Assembly (NCBI GenBank): GCA_945897465.1
Contig: CAMDFK010000022.1
Location: 1 to 64,000, forward strand
Direction of reading: 5' to 3'
Length of the DNA stretch: 64,000 nucleotides
Source of the DNA: Limnohabitans sp. Rim8
GTDB taxonomy: Bacteria > Pseudomonadota > Gammaproteobacteria > Burkholderiales > Burkholderiaceae_C
In this document: piece after piece, positions 15,570-27,397 of the stretch
How positions within the stretch are numbered: position 1 is the first letter of the stretch
Layout of the letters: each line of letters starts with the position of its first letter
The notes under the pieces: model-generated
What the model was told of the DNA's origin: nothing
Database searches by the model: none
The model's input: the letters and a program-made list of their open reading frames with translations, nothing else
Made by a program: the position numbers and the translations under genes

Positions 15570-18230
15570 TTAAGGTTTGGGCAGCAAACGCTGCAGGGCA
15601 TACAGGGCATCGAGCGCTTCGCGGGGGCTCAAAGCGTCAGGGTTGATTTGGGCCAGCGCCACTTCGATGGGGCTGAGACCAGTGGCTTCGGATTCGGGCG
15701 GGGCTGCAAACAGGTCCACCTGCTGGCGGCTTTCGGTGGCGCCAGCTTCGAGTGCGCTGAGCGCGTGCCGTGCGTGGTTGAGCACGGCCGCAGGCATGCC
15801 TGCCAAGCGGGCCACTTGCACGCCGTAGCTCTTGCTGGCGGGGCCGGGCTGCAACTCGTGCAAGAAGACGATGGACGCACCCGATTCGGCGGCGCTCACA
15901 TGCATATTCACAGCGGCGGTGTGTGTGGCTGGGAACTCGGTGAGCTCAAAGTAGTGCGTGGCAAACAGCGCAAAGGCTTGTGTTTTGTTGTGCAGGTGAG
16001 TGGCGATGCCGCTGGCGAGAGCCAGGCCGTCAAAAGTCGAGGTGCCGCGCCCGATCTCGTCCATCAGCACCAGGCTGTGCGGCGTGGCGCTGTGCAAAAT
16101 TTGTGCGGCCTCGGTCATCTCCAGCATGAAGGTCGATTGGGCATTGGCCAAGTCGTCAGCCGCGCCGATGCGGGTGTGGATGGCGTCGATCGGCCCCAAG
16201 CGACAGCGGCTGGCGGGCACATGGCTGCCGATGCTGGCCAGCAGCACGATCAGGGCCACCTGGCGCATGTAGGTCGATTTGCCGCCCATGTTGGGGCCGG
16301 TGATGATTTGCAGGCGCTGCTTGGGGCCCATCAGCGTGTCGTTGGCGATGAAGCTCGCGCCCGACATCTGAGCCAGCCGCGCCTCCACCACCGGGTGGCG
16401 GCCTTGGCGAATTTCGATGCAAGGCTCTTTGGTGAACTCCGGGGCGCACCAATTCAGGGTGAGCGAGCGCTCGGTCAGGGCGCACAAGGCGTCAAGCGAA
16501 GCCATGGCCTGCGCCAGTTCGGTGAGCGCGGGCACAAAGGGCTGCAATTGGTCGATCAGGCCTTCATACAACCATTTCTCGCGGGCCAAGGCACGTTCTT
16601 GCGCCGACAGGGCTTTGTCTTCAAAGGTTTTGAGCTCGGGCGTGATGAAGCGCTCGGCGTTTTTCAGGGTTTGGCGACGGCGGTAGTCGTCGGGCACTTT
16701 GTCCAGTTGACCTTGCGTGACCTCGATGTAAAAGCCGTGCACTTTGTTGAACTGTACGCGCAGGTTGGCGATGCCGGTGCGTTCTTTTTCGCGGGTTTCC
16801 AAGTCGAGCAAAAACGCATCGCAGTGGGTCTGGATGCCGCGCAACTCGTCCAGCTCGGCGTCCAGGCCGTCGGCGATCACGCCACCGTCGCGCACCAGCG
16901 CGGCGGGCTCTTCGAGCAAGGCCATTTGCAGCAGTTCGGCGCAATGGGTGGGCGGTGTGAGCCTGCGGGCCATGCCACCCAGCAAGGTGCCAGGATCAGG
17001 TTTCAAGGCTTGCAGTTGCACCGACAACGCCCCCGCGCGCGCCAGCGCATGGCGCAGGGCCACCAGCTCGCGCGGGCGCACTTGGCGCAGCGCGGTCCGG
17101 GCGGTGATGCGCTCCACATCACTGGCACCTTTGAGCTGTTCGCGCAGACTGCTCCAGGGCCCAGCGCCGCTCTCGCCGCGCAACACCGCTTGGGCTTGCA
17201 GGCGGTCCATCGCAGCTTGGCGCTCGCGCGGTGGGCTGAGCAGCCAGCTTTTGAGCAAGCGGCTGCCCATGCCGGTCATGCAGGTGTCGAGCAGGGCAAA
17301 CAGGGTGGGTGAATCCGAAGCGCTTTCGCCGCGCAACGTCTGCGTCAGCTCCAGGTTGCGACGCGTGCTGGCGGGCAGGTCCATGAGCGCGTCCGAGCGC
17401 TGCACCTGCACACGCTGCACATGCGGCAGGCTGCGGCCTTGGGTGTGTTCGGCGTAAGTGAGCAGCGCAGCGGCGGCGGCGTGCGCGTCGGCCAGTGTGT
17501 CGGCACTCCAGGCGGCAAGTGACGCGGCTTGCAGTTGCTCGAGCAGCTTGCGTTGGCCCAGGCCCGCGTCAAACTGAAAGTCGGGCCGCAAGGCCAAAGC
17601 CCAGCTGCCGCGTCCGCTGGTTTTGAGGCCGCGCAGTTTTTGCTCAAAGGTGGGCGTCATGCCCGCGCTGGCCAGCAGTTCGCTGGGCGCGATGCGGTCG
17701 ATCCAGTCGGCCAGTTCATCTTGGCTGCATTCGGCCAAGTGCACCACCCCTTGGGTGACGCTCAACCAAGACAAGCCGCAGCGGTTTTTGCCCGCTTGGT
17801 GCACGGCCAGCAAAATGGCTTCGCTCTTGTCGGACAGCAGCTCGGTGTCGGTCAGGGTGCCGGGGGTGACCACGCGCACCACTTTGCGCTCGACCGGGCC
17901 TTTGGACGTGGCCACATCGCCCACTTGTTCGCAAATGGCGACCGACTCGCCCAGCTTGATGAGGCGCGCCAAATACGTCTCGACCGAGTGAAAGGGCACG
18001 CCCGCCATCAGCACCGGCTGGCCAGCGGACTGGCCACGGCGGGTGAGGGTGATGTCGAGCAGGCCTGCGGCTTTTTCGGCGTCGCCAAAGAACAACTCGT
18101 AAAAGTCGCCCATGCGGTAGAACACCAACGTGTCTGGAAACGCCGCCTTGATGCCCAGGTACTGGGCCATCATGGGCGTGTGGCCAGCGTGGTCAGCGGG
18201 GCTGGAGGCAGGAGAGGTGTCGTTTGGCAT
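15570..18230 (-). CDS. mutS: DNA mismatch repair protein MutS
   Basis: It recognises base mismatches and small loops and starts methyl-directed or MutL-dependent repair. The 886 residues include the mismatch-binding Phe-x-Glu in [12 protein letters not shown] near the N-terminus, connector and lever domains, Walker [10 protein letters not shown] near residue 645, Walker [17 protein letters not shown] near 720, and the helix-turn-helix dimer region [16 protein letters not shown] 18230 ([11 protein letters not shown]) is preferred; an in-frame start 10 codons earlier is possible. It is followed on the same strand by the Anbu gene after 12 bases, so a shared message is possible. Confidence 0.97.
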   Translation of the reverse strand: MPNDTSPASSPADHAGHTPMMAQYLGIKAAFPDTLVFYRMGDFYELFFGDAEKAAGLLDITLTRRGQSAGQPVLMAGVPFHSVETYLARLIKLGESVAICEQVGDVATSKGPVERKVVRVVTPGTLTDTELLSDKSEAILLAVHQAGKNRCGLSWLSVTQGVVHLAECSQDELADWIDRIAPSELLASAGMTPTFEQKLRGLKTSGRGSWALALRPDFQFDAGLGQRKLLEQLQAASLAAWSADTLADAHAAAAALLTYAEHTQGRSLPHVQRVQVQRSDALMDLPASTRRNLELTQTLRGESASDSPTLFALLDTCMTGMGSRLLKSWLLSPPRERQAAMDRLQAQAVLRGESGAGPWSSLREQLKGASDVERITARTALRQVRPRELVALRHALARAGALSVQLQALKPDPGTLLGGMARRLTPPTHCAELLQMALLEEPAALVRDGGVIADGLDAELDELRGIQTHCDAFLLDLETREKERTGIANLRVQFNKVHGFYIEVTQGQLDKVPDDYRRRQTLKNAERFITPELKTFEDKALSAQERALAREKWLYEGLIDQLQPFVPALTELAQAMASLDALCALTERSLTLNWCAPEFTKEPCIEIRQGRHPVVEARLAQMSGASFIANDTLMGPKQRLQIITGPNMGGKSTYMRQVALIVLLASIGSHVPASRCRLGPIDAIHTRIGAADDLANAQSTFMLEMTEAAQILHSATPHSLVLMDEIGRGTSTFDGLALASGIATHLHNKTQAFALFATHYFELTEFPATHTAAVNMHVSAAESGASIVFLHELQPGPASKSYGVQVARLAGMPAAVLNHARHALSALEAGATESRQQVDLFAAPPESEATGLSPIEVALAQINPDALSPREALDALYALQRLLPKP

Positions 18231-18351
18231 CAAGGGCTGGGCCGATTCGGCAAGGATCACCGGGGCAAGAGACCATGGTGAGGCACGGCTGATTTTATTC
18301 GGCGCGGGGTACCATGGCGTTCTTGATGTGATGCACGAGGGTTTTAGACGA

Positions 18352-18699
18352 ATGGAATTCCTGAAAAACTACTGGCCCCTGTTGGCCTTGGCCTTGTGGT
18401 TGGGCTACAAATGGTGGAGCGCTCGGCGTGTGGTAGCCCTGTTGCCCGCTTTGAAGCAGCAAGGCGCGACCATGCTGGATGTGCGATCGGTGGCTGAGTT
18501 TGCCAGCGCCAATGCGCCCGGCACTGTCAATATTCCGCTGCAGGAGTTGGGTGCCCGACTGGACGAAATCCCGCGCCATACCCCTGTGGTGGTGGGTTGC
18601 GCCAGCGGCACCCGCAGTGGCATGGCCAAGATGCTGCTCAAAAAGAAGGGTTTTGCACAGGTCTACAACATCGGGTCTTGGCCCAACTTCATGAAGTGA
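18352..18699 (+). CDS. Rhodanese-like protein with membrane anchor
   Basis: A 115-residue single-domain sulfurtransferase-fold protein. One N-terminal membrane helix ([16 protein letters not shown]) is followed by a rhodanese domain with [22 protein letters not shown] and the active loop GCASGTRSG, which carries the catalytic Cys. It probably transfers sulfur or handles persulfide at the membrane. ATG 18352 starts just before the helix; the upstream open frame lies antisense to mutS. It is divergent from mutS with a 121-base gap. Confidence 0.87.
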   Translation: MEFLKNYWPLLALALWLGYKWWSARRVVALLPALKQQGATMLDVRSVAEFASANAPGTVNIPLQELGARLDEIPRHTPVVVGCASGTRSGMAKMLLKKKGFAQVYNIGSWPNFMK

Positions 18700-18745
18700 T
18701 GTTGCGCGTGGGCCACCAAGGTCATTGGGGGGCTGAAATGCATTT

Positions 18746-18789
18746 GCTTACAATGTAAGCCTCTCAACTCCCAGGGCTCTGTCGAGCCC
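18746..18789 (+). promoter_or_regulatory. Leader of the CNNM-like gene: palindrome, TACAAT box and hairpin
   Basis: GCTTAC-AAT-GTAAGC (18746-18760) is a perfect 6-bp inverted repeat containing a TACAAT -10-like hexamer. GGGCTC-TGTC-GAGCCC (18774-18789) follows, with TTTGT and then the start codon at 18795. The hairpin lies where the ribosome binds, so it may act as an attenuator or limit translation. No ligand class is recognised. Confidence 0.4.
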
Positions 18790-18794
18790 TTTGT

Positions 18795-20126
18795 ATGGAA
18801 ATAGCGATACTTTTTGCCCTCATCTGCCTGAACGGGGTGTTTGCCATGTCCGAGATTGCCTTGGTCACGGCCCGAAAAGCCAGGCTTCAGAAACTCATCG
18901 ATGAGGGCGACAGCGGCGCGGCAGCGGCTGTCAAATTAGGCGAAGACCCCACACGTTTTTTGTCCACCATCCAGATCGGCATCACCTCCATCGGTGTTTT
19001 GAACGGTATCGTGGGTGAGGCCGCTTTGGCCGCGCCCATGGCCATGTGGTTGGTGTCTTTGGGGATTCCCGCTGCCTCGGCCAGCATTGTTGCGACCGGT
19101 ATTGTGGTGCTGACCATCACCTATTTCTCGATTGTCGTGGGCGAGTTGGTGCCCAAACGCATTGGCCAGTCCTACCCCGAGACCTTTGCCCGTCTGGTGG
19201 CCCGGCCCATCAACTTTTTGGCCTTGGCGACCAAACCTTTTGTGATTTTATTGTCGGCATCGACCCGCACCTTGCTGCGCCTGATGGGGGTGAAGGAGAC
19301 CAAAGGCACACCCGTGACCGAGGAGGAAATTCATGCCATGCTGGTCGAGGGCACCTCAGCGGGCGTGATCGAGTCGCACGAGCACACCATGGTGCGCAAT
19401 GTGTTCAGGCTGGATGACCGGCAAATCGGCTCGCTCATGGTGCCGCGTGCCGACATTGTGTGTCTGGACGTGGACGATGCCTTCGAGGACAACCTGCGCC
19501 ACATCCAAGAGTCAGACCATGCCCGCTTTCCGGTGGTGCAAGGCGGCATCGAAAACATCTTGGGTGTGATCAACGCCCGCCAATGGTTGGCGCGTGCGTT
19601 GAAAGACAAATCACAGTCCTTGCGCGAGCAAGCGCTGCAAGCGCCTTTGTACGTGCCCGAGACCATCACCGGCATGGAGTTGCTGGACAACTTCAGGTTG
19701 TCCGATGTGCACATGGCCTTTGTCATTGACGAGTACGGCGAGGTGCAGGGCATCATCACGCTGCAGGACCTGATCGAGGCGATCACGGGTGAGTTCCAGC
19801 CGCGTGACCCCGAGACCTCTTGGGCAGTGCAGCGCGACGATGGCAGCTGGCTGCTCGACGGCCACATTCCGGTGCCAGAACTCAAGGACCGCCTAGGCCT
19901 GGAAGAGGTGCCCGAAGAAGAGCGTGGCCGCTACCATACCCTGAGCGGCATGATCATGCTGCTGACCGGCACCTTGCCCAAGGTGGCCGATGCGGTGCAG
20001 TGGGAAGGCTGGAAGCTGGAGATTGTGGACATGGATGGCCGCGCCATCGACAAGGTGCTGGCGGTGCGTTTGCCGCCTGAAGAGGTGCGCAGCGAATCAG
20101 GCGAAGAGCCAACATCAGGCCACTGA
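18795..20126 (+). CDS. CNNM/CorC-type membrane protein (hemolysin family)
   Basis: A 443-residue protein. An N-terminal DUF21/CNNM membrane domain (about residues 1-185, four hydrophobic segments, EIALVTARKARL and NGIVGEAAL) is followed by two CBS domains (about 200-340, VPRADIVCLDVDD and DEYGEVQGIITLQDLIEAITGE) and a C-terminal CorC_HlyC domain (about 350-430, WLLDGHIPVPELKDRLG). Proteins of this family are linked to magnesium or cobalt efflux and membrane stress. The name hemolysin is historical. It is convergent with suhB. Confidence 0.88.
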   Translation: MEIAILFALICLNGVFAMSEIALVTARKARLQKLIDEGDSGAAAAVKLGEDPTRFLSTIQIGITSIGVLNGIVGEAALAAPMAMWLVSLGIPAASASIVATGIVVLTITYFSIVVGELVPKRIGQSYPETFARLVARPINFLALATKPFVILLSASTRTLLRLMGVKETKGTPVTEEEIHAMLVEGTSAGVIESHEHTMVRNVFRLDDRQIGSLMVPRADIVCLDVDDAFEDNLRHIQESDHARFPVVQGGIENILGVINARQWLARALKDKSQSLREQALQAPLYVPETITGMELLDNFRLSDVHMAFVIDEYGEVQGIITLQDLIEAITGEFQPRDPETSWAVQRDDGSWLLDGHIPVPELKDRLGLEEVPEEERGRYHTLSGMIMLLTGTLPKVADAVQWEGWKLEIVDMDGRAIDKVLAVRLPPEEVRSESGEEPTSGH

Positions 20127-20161
20127 GCTGCTGATGCTGCTTGGCAGCGTCAGCCTCGAAC

Positions 20162-21124
20162 TTAAAACGGAGTGTCTTTGCGCTCTTCTTGGCTCGTATC
20201 AGCGCTATCGGGTGTGCCAATCTCCGAGGCCACGGATTCTGGGTTCTGCGTGTCGTCCGTGCGCTCGCGGCTCAAAGCGTCCACGGCGGTGCGCACATTG
20301 GCTTTGTCGCCTGCGCTGGCAAATTTGCTGTACTTGCCCAAGATGGTGACCAGCTGGCCGTAGATGCGAGGGGCGCCCGCCAGGCATTCTTTTTGTTCCA
20401 AAAAGTCAGACTCTCCGGTGAAGTTGCCGATCAGGCCACCGGCTTCGGTGACCAACAATGAACCTGCAGCCACGTCCCATGGCGACAAACCTGTTTCAAA
20501 GAAACCATCGGTGAAGCCTGCGGCCACATAGGCCAGGTCGAGTGCGGCAGAACCTGGGCGGCGCAAGCCTGCGGTGCGTTGCATCACGTCGCCCATCATG
20601 CGCAGGTACTGGTTGAAGTTGTCGCCCTTGCGGAAGGGAAAGCCCGTGGAGATGATGCATTCCTGCAAGCGGATGCGCTTGCTCACGCGCAAGCGGCGGT
20701 CGTTCATGAACGCGCCTCGGCCTTTGGTGGCGGTGAACAGGTCGTTGCGGGTGGGGTCGTAAATGACGGCTTGCTCGATCTTGCCGCGCACTTGCAGGGC
20801 GATGCTCACGCAATAAACAGGGAAGCCGTGGATGAAGTTGGTCGTGCCGTCCAGGGGGTCAATGATCCAGATGTGGTCAGCGAGCGGGTTGCCGAATTCG
20901 CGGCCTGACTCTTCGGCCAGGATGCCGTGGTCAGGGTAGGCGGTCAGCAGGGTGTCGATGATGACTTTTTCGCTGGCGTGGTCGACTTCAGTGACGAAGT
21001 CGTTGACCTGCTTTTGCGAGATGCGAATGGCTTCAACGTCGAGCGCGGCGCGGTTGATGATGGCGCCAGCGGCGCGCGCAGCCTTGATGGCCACGTTGAG
21101 CATGGGGTGGAGGTTGGACGACAT
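20162..21124 (-). CDS. suhB: Inositol-1-monophosphatase SuhB
   Basis: A magnesium-dependent phosphatase of the inositol monophosphatase family; in E. coli it also acts in rRNA antitermination. The metal motifs are visible: [23 protein letters not shown] and the C-terminal [17 protein letters not shown]. At 320 residues it is about 50 longer than E. coli SuhB because of a charged, probably disordered tail (from about residue 265). ATG 21124 ([10 protein letters not shown]) is the family start. A second member of the same superfamily is encoded at 56513-57286, in the phosphate region. Confidence 0.95.
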   Translation of the reverse strand: MSSNLHPMLNVAIKAARAAGAIINRAALDVEAIRISQKQVNDFVTEVDHASEKVIIDTLLTAYPDHGILAEESGREFGNPLADHIWIIDPLDGTTNFIHGFPVYCVSIALQVRGKIEQAVIYDPTRNDLFTATKGRGAFMNDRRLRVSKRIRLQECIISTGFPFRKGDNFNQYLRMMGDVMQRTAGLRRPGSAALDLAYVAAGFTDGFFETGLSPWDVAAGSLLVTEAGGLIGNFTGESDFLEQKECLAGAPRIYGQLVTILGKYSKFASAGDKANVRTAVDALSRERTDDTQNPESVASEIGTPDSADTSQEERKDTPF

Positions 21125-21273
21125 GAATTGTGTGAAGAGCGGGTCTACCGCGCGCACGATCGCGGCGGCAGAAATGGGATTTTCTCATGAAAAGCGGGCT
21201 GGTCAGGCATAAGGGCTGCAGGGCGTGCTTTGGCGCTGTTGGGTGAGCGCTGACGAGCGTGGACAATCGGGGC

Positions 21274-22017
21274 ATGCAAACGCGATTTATCTTGATAGAA
21301 ACCAGCCATGCCGGCAACGTGGGCGCGGCTGCCCGGGCCCTGAAAGTCATGGGCTTTGACGATCTGGTGCTGGTCAAACCGCGCTGGCCCAATGTGCTGC
21401 GCAAGGAAGAAACCATCCAACGCGCCAGTGGAGCCAACGACGTGCTGGCCAAAGCCCGTGTGGTCGACACCCTCGAAGAAGCTTTGGAGGGTGTGACCCA
21501 TTTGTGCGCCACGGCGATGACGCCGCGCGACTTTGGCCCGCCTACTCGCTCACCGCGCGAGCATTTTGCCGAGCTGACCCGGCCCGGTGCGCCCGAGCAG
21601 TGCGTGGCCTTCTTGTTTGGCTCCGAGCGTTTTGGCATGAAAAACGAGGACGTTTACCGCTGCCATGTGGCGCTGTCGATCCCGACCCATCCGCAGTTCG
21701 GCTCGCTCAACCTGGGCTCGGCCATTCAGGTGATCGCCTACGACTGGCGGGTGGCTTTGGGTGGCTTTCCGGTGCAGGACGCGGTGCCGCCCACCGACAA
21801 GGCCGACGCACAGCAGGTGGCGGGCATGCTCACGCACTGGGAGCAGGCCTTGACCGACATTGGCTTTCTGGACCCAGCCGCGCCCAAAAAGTTGATGCCG
21901 CGCCTGAACCAGTTGTTCAACCGGGCTGACCTGAGCCCGGAAGAGATCCACATTCTGCGCGGGGTGGCCAAAGCCATGATTCAAAGCGCTCAATCCAAAA
22001 GCCCAGTCAAGCGATAG
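21274..22017 (+). CDS. trmJ: tRNA (cytidine/uridine-32-2'-O)-methyltransferase TrmJ
   Basis: A SPOUT-fold methyltransferase that methylates the ribose of nucleotide 32 in tRNA. The 247 residues start [20 protein letters not shown], with the SpoU signature continuing to [18 protein letters not shown] and the knot motif [21 protein letters not shown]. The C-terminal helical extension is typical of TrmJ. ATG 21274 is chosen by homology. It is divergent from suhB and 11 bases from cysE, so trmJ and cysE may share a message. Confidence 0.93.
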   Translation: MQTRFILIETSHAGNVGAAARALKVMGFDDLVLVKPRWPNVLRKEETIQRASGANDVLAKARVVDTLEEALEGVTHLCATAMTPRDFGPPTRSPREHFAELTRPGAPEQCVAFLFGSERFGMKNEDVYRCHVALSIPTHPQFGSLNLGSAIQVIAYDWRVALGGFPVQDAVPPTDKADAQQVAGMLTHWEQALTDIGFLDPAAPKKLMPRLNQLFNRADLSPEEIHILRGVAKAMIQSAQSKSPVKR

Positions 22018-22028
22018 ACTCTGGGCCT

Positions 22029-22796
22029 ATGTTTTCTCGCCTTCGCTCCGACATCCAATGCATCCTTGACCGGGACCCCGCAGCGCGCACTGCCTGGGAG
22101 GTGCTGACCTGTTACCCGGGATTGCACGCTTTGGTGCTTCATCGCCGGGCGCACTGGTGCTGGAACCATGGCTTCAAATGGCTGGGGCGCTTTATTTCGC
22201 ATGTGTCGCGATGGCTCACGGGCATTGAGATCCATCCCGGTGCGCAGATTGGCGAGCGGGTGTTTTTTGACCACGGCATGGGCATCGTGATTGGCGAGAC
22301 GGCCCAGATTGGCGAGGGTTGCACCATCTACCACGGCGTCACTTTGGGCGGCACATCGCTGTACAAAGGGGCCAAGCGCCACCCCACGCTGGGCTGCGAT
22401 GTGGTGATCGGCGCGGGGGCCAAGGTGCTGGGTGGTTTTGAAGTGGGTGATGGGGCCAAGGTGGGCTCGAACGCGGTGGTGACCAAGCCAGTGCCGGCCG
22501 GTGCCACGGCAGTGGGCAACCCGGCGCGCATCATCCAGGCCGAGCAAGACGCCAAGCGCGAAGAAGCGGCTTCCAAAATGGGTTTCTCGGCCTATGGCGT
22601 GACGCAAAACGACGACCCGCTGAGTCAGGCCTTGCGCGGTTTGATCGACAACGCGGCCGGACAAGAGCACCAGATCGCCATGATCTGGCAGGCGCTGGCG
22701 CAACTGTGTGCCCAGCAAAAAGTGCCCATGCCCGGTGATGCGGCGACCCGCGAGACCTTCGAGGCGGACAAGTTCAACCAATTGGTGGGTAAGTGA
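22029..22796 (+). CDS. cysE: Serine O-acetyltransferase
   Basis: It makes O-acetylserine from serine and acetyl-CoA, the committed step of cysteine synthesis. The 255 residues have an N-terminal helical domain ([16 protein letters not shown]) and a left-handed beta-helix of hexapeptide repeats ([20 protein letters not shown] and [20 protein letters not shown]), with the catalytic His in the DHG and YHG segments. The tail is longer and more acidic than the short sulfur-pathway forms. A hairpin at 22829-22850 follows. Confidence 0.95.
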   Translation: MFSRLRSDIQCILDRDPAARTAWEVLTCYPGLHALVLHRRAHWCWNHGFKWLGRFISHVSRWLTGIEIHPGAQIGERVFFDHGMGIVIGETAQIGEGCTIYHGVTLGGTSLYKGAKRHPTLGCDVVIGAGAKVLGGFEVGDGAKVGSNAVVTKPVPAGATAVGNPARIIQAEQDAKREEAASKMGFSAYGVTQNDDPLSQALRGLIDNAAGQEHQIAMIWQALAQLCAQQKVPMPGDAATRETFEADKFNQLVGK

Positions 22797-22828
22797 TCGC
22801 CATTTGACGTTTGCTGTCAGGCTTTTGA

Positions 22829-22850
22829 CCCTGAGATCGAATCTTCAGGG
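22829..22850. terminator. Hairpin after cysE, overlapping the dnaG end
   Basis: CCCTGA and TCAGGG form a 6-bp stem with a 10-base loop, followed on the plus strand by TGTTTCTT. It could terminate cysE; the convergent dnaG stop codon lies inside it. Confidence 0.4.
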
Positions 22851-24908
22851 TGTTTCTTGGAACGCAGCAGCCGCGGCCGTCAGCGTTTTGCGGCGTTCGT
22901 GCAGGCTGCGCCAACGTTGCTGGGCATCGGGGTCTTGCCCGGTGCTGGCCTGGGTCAGGGCTTCGGTTTCGAGCTGCTTGAGGCGGTCGACCATCAGCAG
23001 GGTGAGCAAGCGGCGCAATTCCTGCCGGGCTTCTTGCGGGTCGGGCGGGGTGGCCTCTTCGCTCCCAGCCACGGCATGGAGTTTGTCTTGCGCCATCCAG
23101 CGGGTGGCGTCGTCGGCAAAAGGCTGGCCTTGCATGTGCTCGCGCAGGGTGGACCAGCCCAAAGCCCCTTGCTCGTGGAACTGTGATTCGAGCCATGCAA
23201 ACAGGGGGCCATGCGGCGCGGGCAGGGCGCACAGCATGGCGTTGTCTTCGCCTGCCAGCGTTTCCCACAGCGCCATATTGCCCAGCAGCAGGCGGGCGGC
23301 GTGGTCGGCCCTGCTTGCGGGCACGGTGCGCGGGCCGGTGTAGACCGGGGGCTGCTCGCGTTTGTATTTGCTGTTGCCAAACTTGCTGCCCGGCGTCCAG
23401 TTGGGGTTTTTGTTTTTCCAGGGGCTGTTGCCGTTGGGCTGCGCAAACGTGTTGGCACTCGACCAGACTGTTGGCTCGCCGTAGTGCGGCTCAAACTGGG
23501 GGTAGTCATCATGCCCAGCGCTGGCCGCTTGGCTGAAGGCCGCGTTTGCAGACTGGGGTGCAGCTGTGGCCGCACTGCGTGCCGCGGGCGCAAAGCGTTG
23601 GTCGCTGGCCGCTTGTTGGCCCCACAGTTTTTCGAGGCCTGCCGTTTCCAGCTGGATGAGTTGCGCCAGCTCAGACAGCAATTGCTGCTTGAGTGCACCG
23701 TCGGGCAGCAGCTGCCAAAGTGGACGAGCCTGGCTTGACAGGCGTGCCCGGCCTTCGGCGGTTTGCAGATCGCAGTCGGCGCTGGCCGCTTCGACCAGAA
23801 AGCGTGACAGCGGCATGGCCAACTTGATCTGCACGGCAAACGCCTCTTGGCCAAACTCGCGCACATAGCTGTCGGGGTCGTGTTCGGCAGGCAAAAACAA
23901 AAACTTGATGCTGCGCACATCGGTGGCGTAGGGCAGGGCGCCATCGAGCGCTTTGCGGGCGGCGCGGCGGCCTGCGCTGTCGCCGTCAAAGCTGAAGACC
24001 ACCGAGTCGGTGAATCGGAACAACTTTTGCACATGGTCGGGTGTGCAGGCGGTGCCCAGCGTGGCCACGGCGTTGGAAAAGCCCAGTTGCGCCAGCGCCA
24101 CCACATCCATATAGCCTTCGGTGACCAGCACGTAGCCCGCGCTGTGCAGAGCTTCGCGTGCTTCGTACAGGCCATACAGTTCGCGGCCTTTGTGGAAGAC
24201 CGGGGTTTCGGGCGAGTTCAAATACTTGGGGGTGCCAGCGCCGATCACCCGCCCGCCAAAGCCGATGCACTCGCCCTTGATGTTGCGGATCGGGAACATG
24301 ATGCGATCCCGAAAACGGTCGTAGCGTTTGTCGTCTTCCTCGTTGACGATCACCAGACCCGATTCAGCCAAGAGGGGGTCATCGTATTTGGGGAAGATGC
24401 TGGCCAGACTGCGCCAGCCTTCGGGCGCATAGCCCAGGCCAAAGCGCTTGGCAATCTGGCCCGACAGGCCCCGGCCCTTGAGGTAGTCGATGGCGTGCGG
24501 CGTGATCTTGAGTTGGTCGCGGTAAGCCTCGCCCGCTTTTTCGAGCACATCGCTCAGGCTGTCTTGTTTGGCCTTGGCAGCGGCGGCGCGGGCGCGGTCT
24601 TCGGGCGACTGTTGTTCCTCTGGCACCACCATGCCGGTTTGCTGGGCCAGGTCTTTTACTGCCTCGATGAAGGTCATGCCCGCGTGTTCCATCAAAAAGC
24701 CGATGGCGTTACCGTTCTTGCCGCAGCCAAAGCAGTGGAAAAACTGTTTGGTGGGGCTAACGCTGAAGCTGGGGGATTTTTCGCCATGAAAAGGGCACAG
24801 GCCCATGAAGTTGGCGCCGCCTTTCTTGAGCTGCACGTATTTGCCCACGATGTCGACCACGTCGACGCGGGACAGCAACTCCTGGATGAAAGACTGGGGG
24901 ATGGCCAT
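22845..24908 (-). CDS. dnaG: DNA primase
   Basis: It synthesises RNA primers at the replication fork. The 687 residues show the CHC2 zinc ribbon (C38, H41, C59, C62 in LCPFHGEKSP and HCFGCGKNG), the primase core with GFGGRVIG and the Toprim motif VTEGYMDVVALAQ, then FSFDGDSAGRRAA. A long low-complexity linker (about 430-530) precedes the C-terminal DnaB-binding helices. dnaG often lies between rpsU and rpoD. Here it is convergent with cysE, and the upstream side is a repeat-bearing gap and an acyl-CoA synthetase gene. Confidence 0.97.
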   Translation of the reverse strand: MAIPQSFIQELLSRVDVVDIVGKYVQLKKGGANFMGLCPFHGEKSPSFSVSPTKQFFHCFGCGKNGNAIGFLMEHAGMTFIEAVKDLAQQTGMVVPEEQQSPEDRARAAAAKAKQDSLSDVLEKAGEAYRDQLKITPHAIDYLKGRGLSGQIAKRFGLGYAPEGWRSLASIFPKYDDPLLAESGLVIVNEEDDKRYDRFRDRIMFPIRNIKGECIGFGGRVIGAGTPKYLNSPETPVFHKGRELYGLYEAREALHSAGYVLVTEGYMDVVALAQLGFSNAVATLGTACTPDHVQKLFRFTDSVVFSFDGDSAGRRAARKALDGALPYATDVRSIKFLFLPAEHDPDSYVREFGQEAFAVQIKLAMPLSRFLVEAASADCDLQTAEGRARLSSQARPLWQLLPDGALKQQLLSELAQLIQLETAGLEKLWGQQAASDQRFAPAARSAATAAPQSANAAFSQAASAGHDDYPQFEPHYGEPTVWSSANTFAQPNGNSPWKNKNPNWTPGSKFGNSKYKREQPPVYTGPRTVPASRADHAARLLLGNMALWETLAGEDNAMLCALPAPHGPLFAWLESQFHEQGALGWSTLREHMQGQPFADDATRWMAQDKLHAVAGSEEATPPDPQEARQELRRLLTLLMVDRLKQLETEALTQASTGQDPDAQQRWRSLHERRKTLTAAAAAFQETP

Positions 24909-24949
24909 CTGGGTATTTTCGCCGATGTTCGGGCAGGCCTTGGTCTTGC

Positions 24950-25102
24950 TGTGTCACCACAAGCGCGGCAATCCATGCGTTCTTGGACCCCTGTAGATCG
25001 CTTCGTGCCTCGCGATGACGCCGAATCCGTCATTGCGAGCGAAGCGCGGCAATCCATCCGTTCTTGGACCCCTGTAGATCGCTTCGTGCCTCGCGATGAC
25101 GC
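24950..25102 (+). repeat. Tandem copies of the dispersed repeat upstream of dnaG
   Basis: Two copies begin AAGCGCGGCAATCCAT (at 24961 and 25042, period 81) and share TTCTTGGACCCCTGTAGATC and GCTTCGTGCCTCGCGATGAC. The second copy is preceded by CGTCATTGCGAGCG, while the first has a degenerate form of that arm. The family is the same as the insert in the hydrolase gene at 14.4 kb. The block fills most of the 252-base gap between dnaG and the divergent ligase gene. A TACAAT box (25130-25135) and GGAG of the ligase gene follow. Confidence 0.8.
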
Positions 25103-25160
25103 GGATCACATCATTGGGAGCGCATTGCCTACAATGAAACCAATAAGTTAGGAGACCCCC

Positions 25161-26807
<1,647 letters not shown>

Positions 26808-26827
26808 GCGATTCGCGCTAAGGGTTT

Positions 26828-26848
26828 AACGCTCAACGCTCAACGCTC
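26828..26848. repeat. Three tandem AACGCTC units
   Basis: The 7-bp unit is present three times without mismatch between the convergent ligase and NUDIX genes, reaching the NUDIX stop codon. It is probably a slippage product with no clear role. Confidence 0.6.
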
Positions 26849-27395
26849 AGGCGATGTCAAACGCGTGTGTGGCAAAACAGCCCGCACGCCGGTCGGCAAA
26901 GTAGTGCTCCAGGGTTTCTTTGACGGTGCGAAAGGCCAATTCGTCCCAGGGAATTTCGTTTTCTTTAAACAGCCGCGCTTCCATGGTTTCATGGCCGGGG
27001 TCGAACACATCGCTGGTCAGGCGGGCGCGGTAATACAGGTGCACCTGGCCGACACGCGGCACGCTCATCACGGTGAGCAGGTCTTCCATGATGAATTGGG
27101 CCCCGGCTTCTTCGGAGGTCTCGCGGGCCGCGCCTTGTGATGTGGATTCGCCCAGTTCCATGAAGCCTGCAGGCAAGGTCCATTTGCCCTTGCGTGGCTC
27201 GATGTTGCGCTTGCACAGCAGCACCTGGTCTCCCCAGTGGGGCACGGTGCCCACCACGTTCAGGGGGTTTTCGTAGTGCACCGTGTGGCAGGCGGTGCAA
27301 ATGGCACGCTGCTTGGTGTCGCCGTCGTCGGGCAAACGGTAAGCCACCGATGCGCCGCACTGGCGGCAATGTCGAATGGCTTCTCGTGTGTGCAT
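26847..27395 (-). CDS. NUDIX hydrolase with N-terminal zinc ribbon
   Basis: A 182-residue pyrophosphohydrolase. An N-terminal zinc ribbon (HCRQCGASV and CTACH, four metal ligands) precedes a NUDIX domain whose box reads GFMELGESTSQGAARETSEEAGA. The layout is like NudC-type or ADP-ribose-type enzymes but shorter than NADH pyrophosphatase. ATG 27395 is chosen; TTG 27401 overlaps the stop of the preceding TRAP permease gene. The start lies two bases after that stop, so it could be the last gene of the TRAP operon. Confidence 0.88.
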   Translation of the reverse strand: MHTREAIRHCRQCGASVAYRLPDDGDTKQRAICTACHTVHYENPLNVVGTVPHWGDQVLLCKRNIEPRKGKWTLPAGFMELGESTSQGAARETSEEAGAQFIMEDLLTVMSVPRVGQVHLYYRARLTSDVFDPGHETMEARLFKENEIPWDELAFRTVKETLEHYFADRRAGCFATHAFDIA

Positions 27396-27397
27396 GG

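Noticed and set aside
15558-17312. Long plus-strand reading frame (584 residues) opposite mutS
   Set aside because: It is antisense to clear MutS motifs and has Gly/Ala/His/Gln-rich composition typical of shadow frames in GC-rich genes.
18746-18794. Metal riboswitch before the CNNM-like gene
   Set aside because: The leader is under 50 bases from the -10-like box to the start, too short for the known Mg or Mn riboswitch folds; only a simple hairpin is present.
24961-25102. 81-base period repeats as a CRISPR array or origin iterons
   Set aside because: Two copies with nearly identical spacers; matches the dispersed repeat family.
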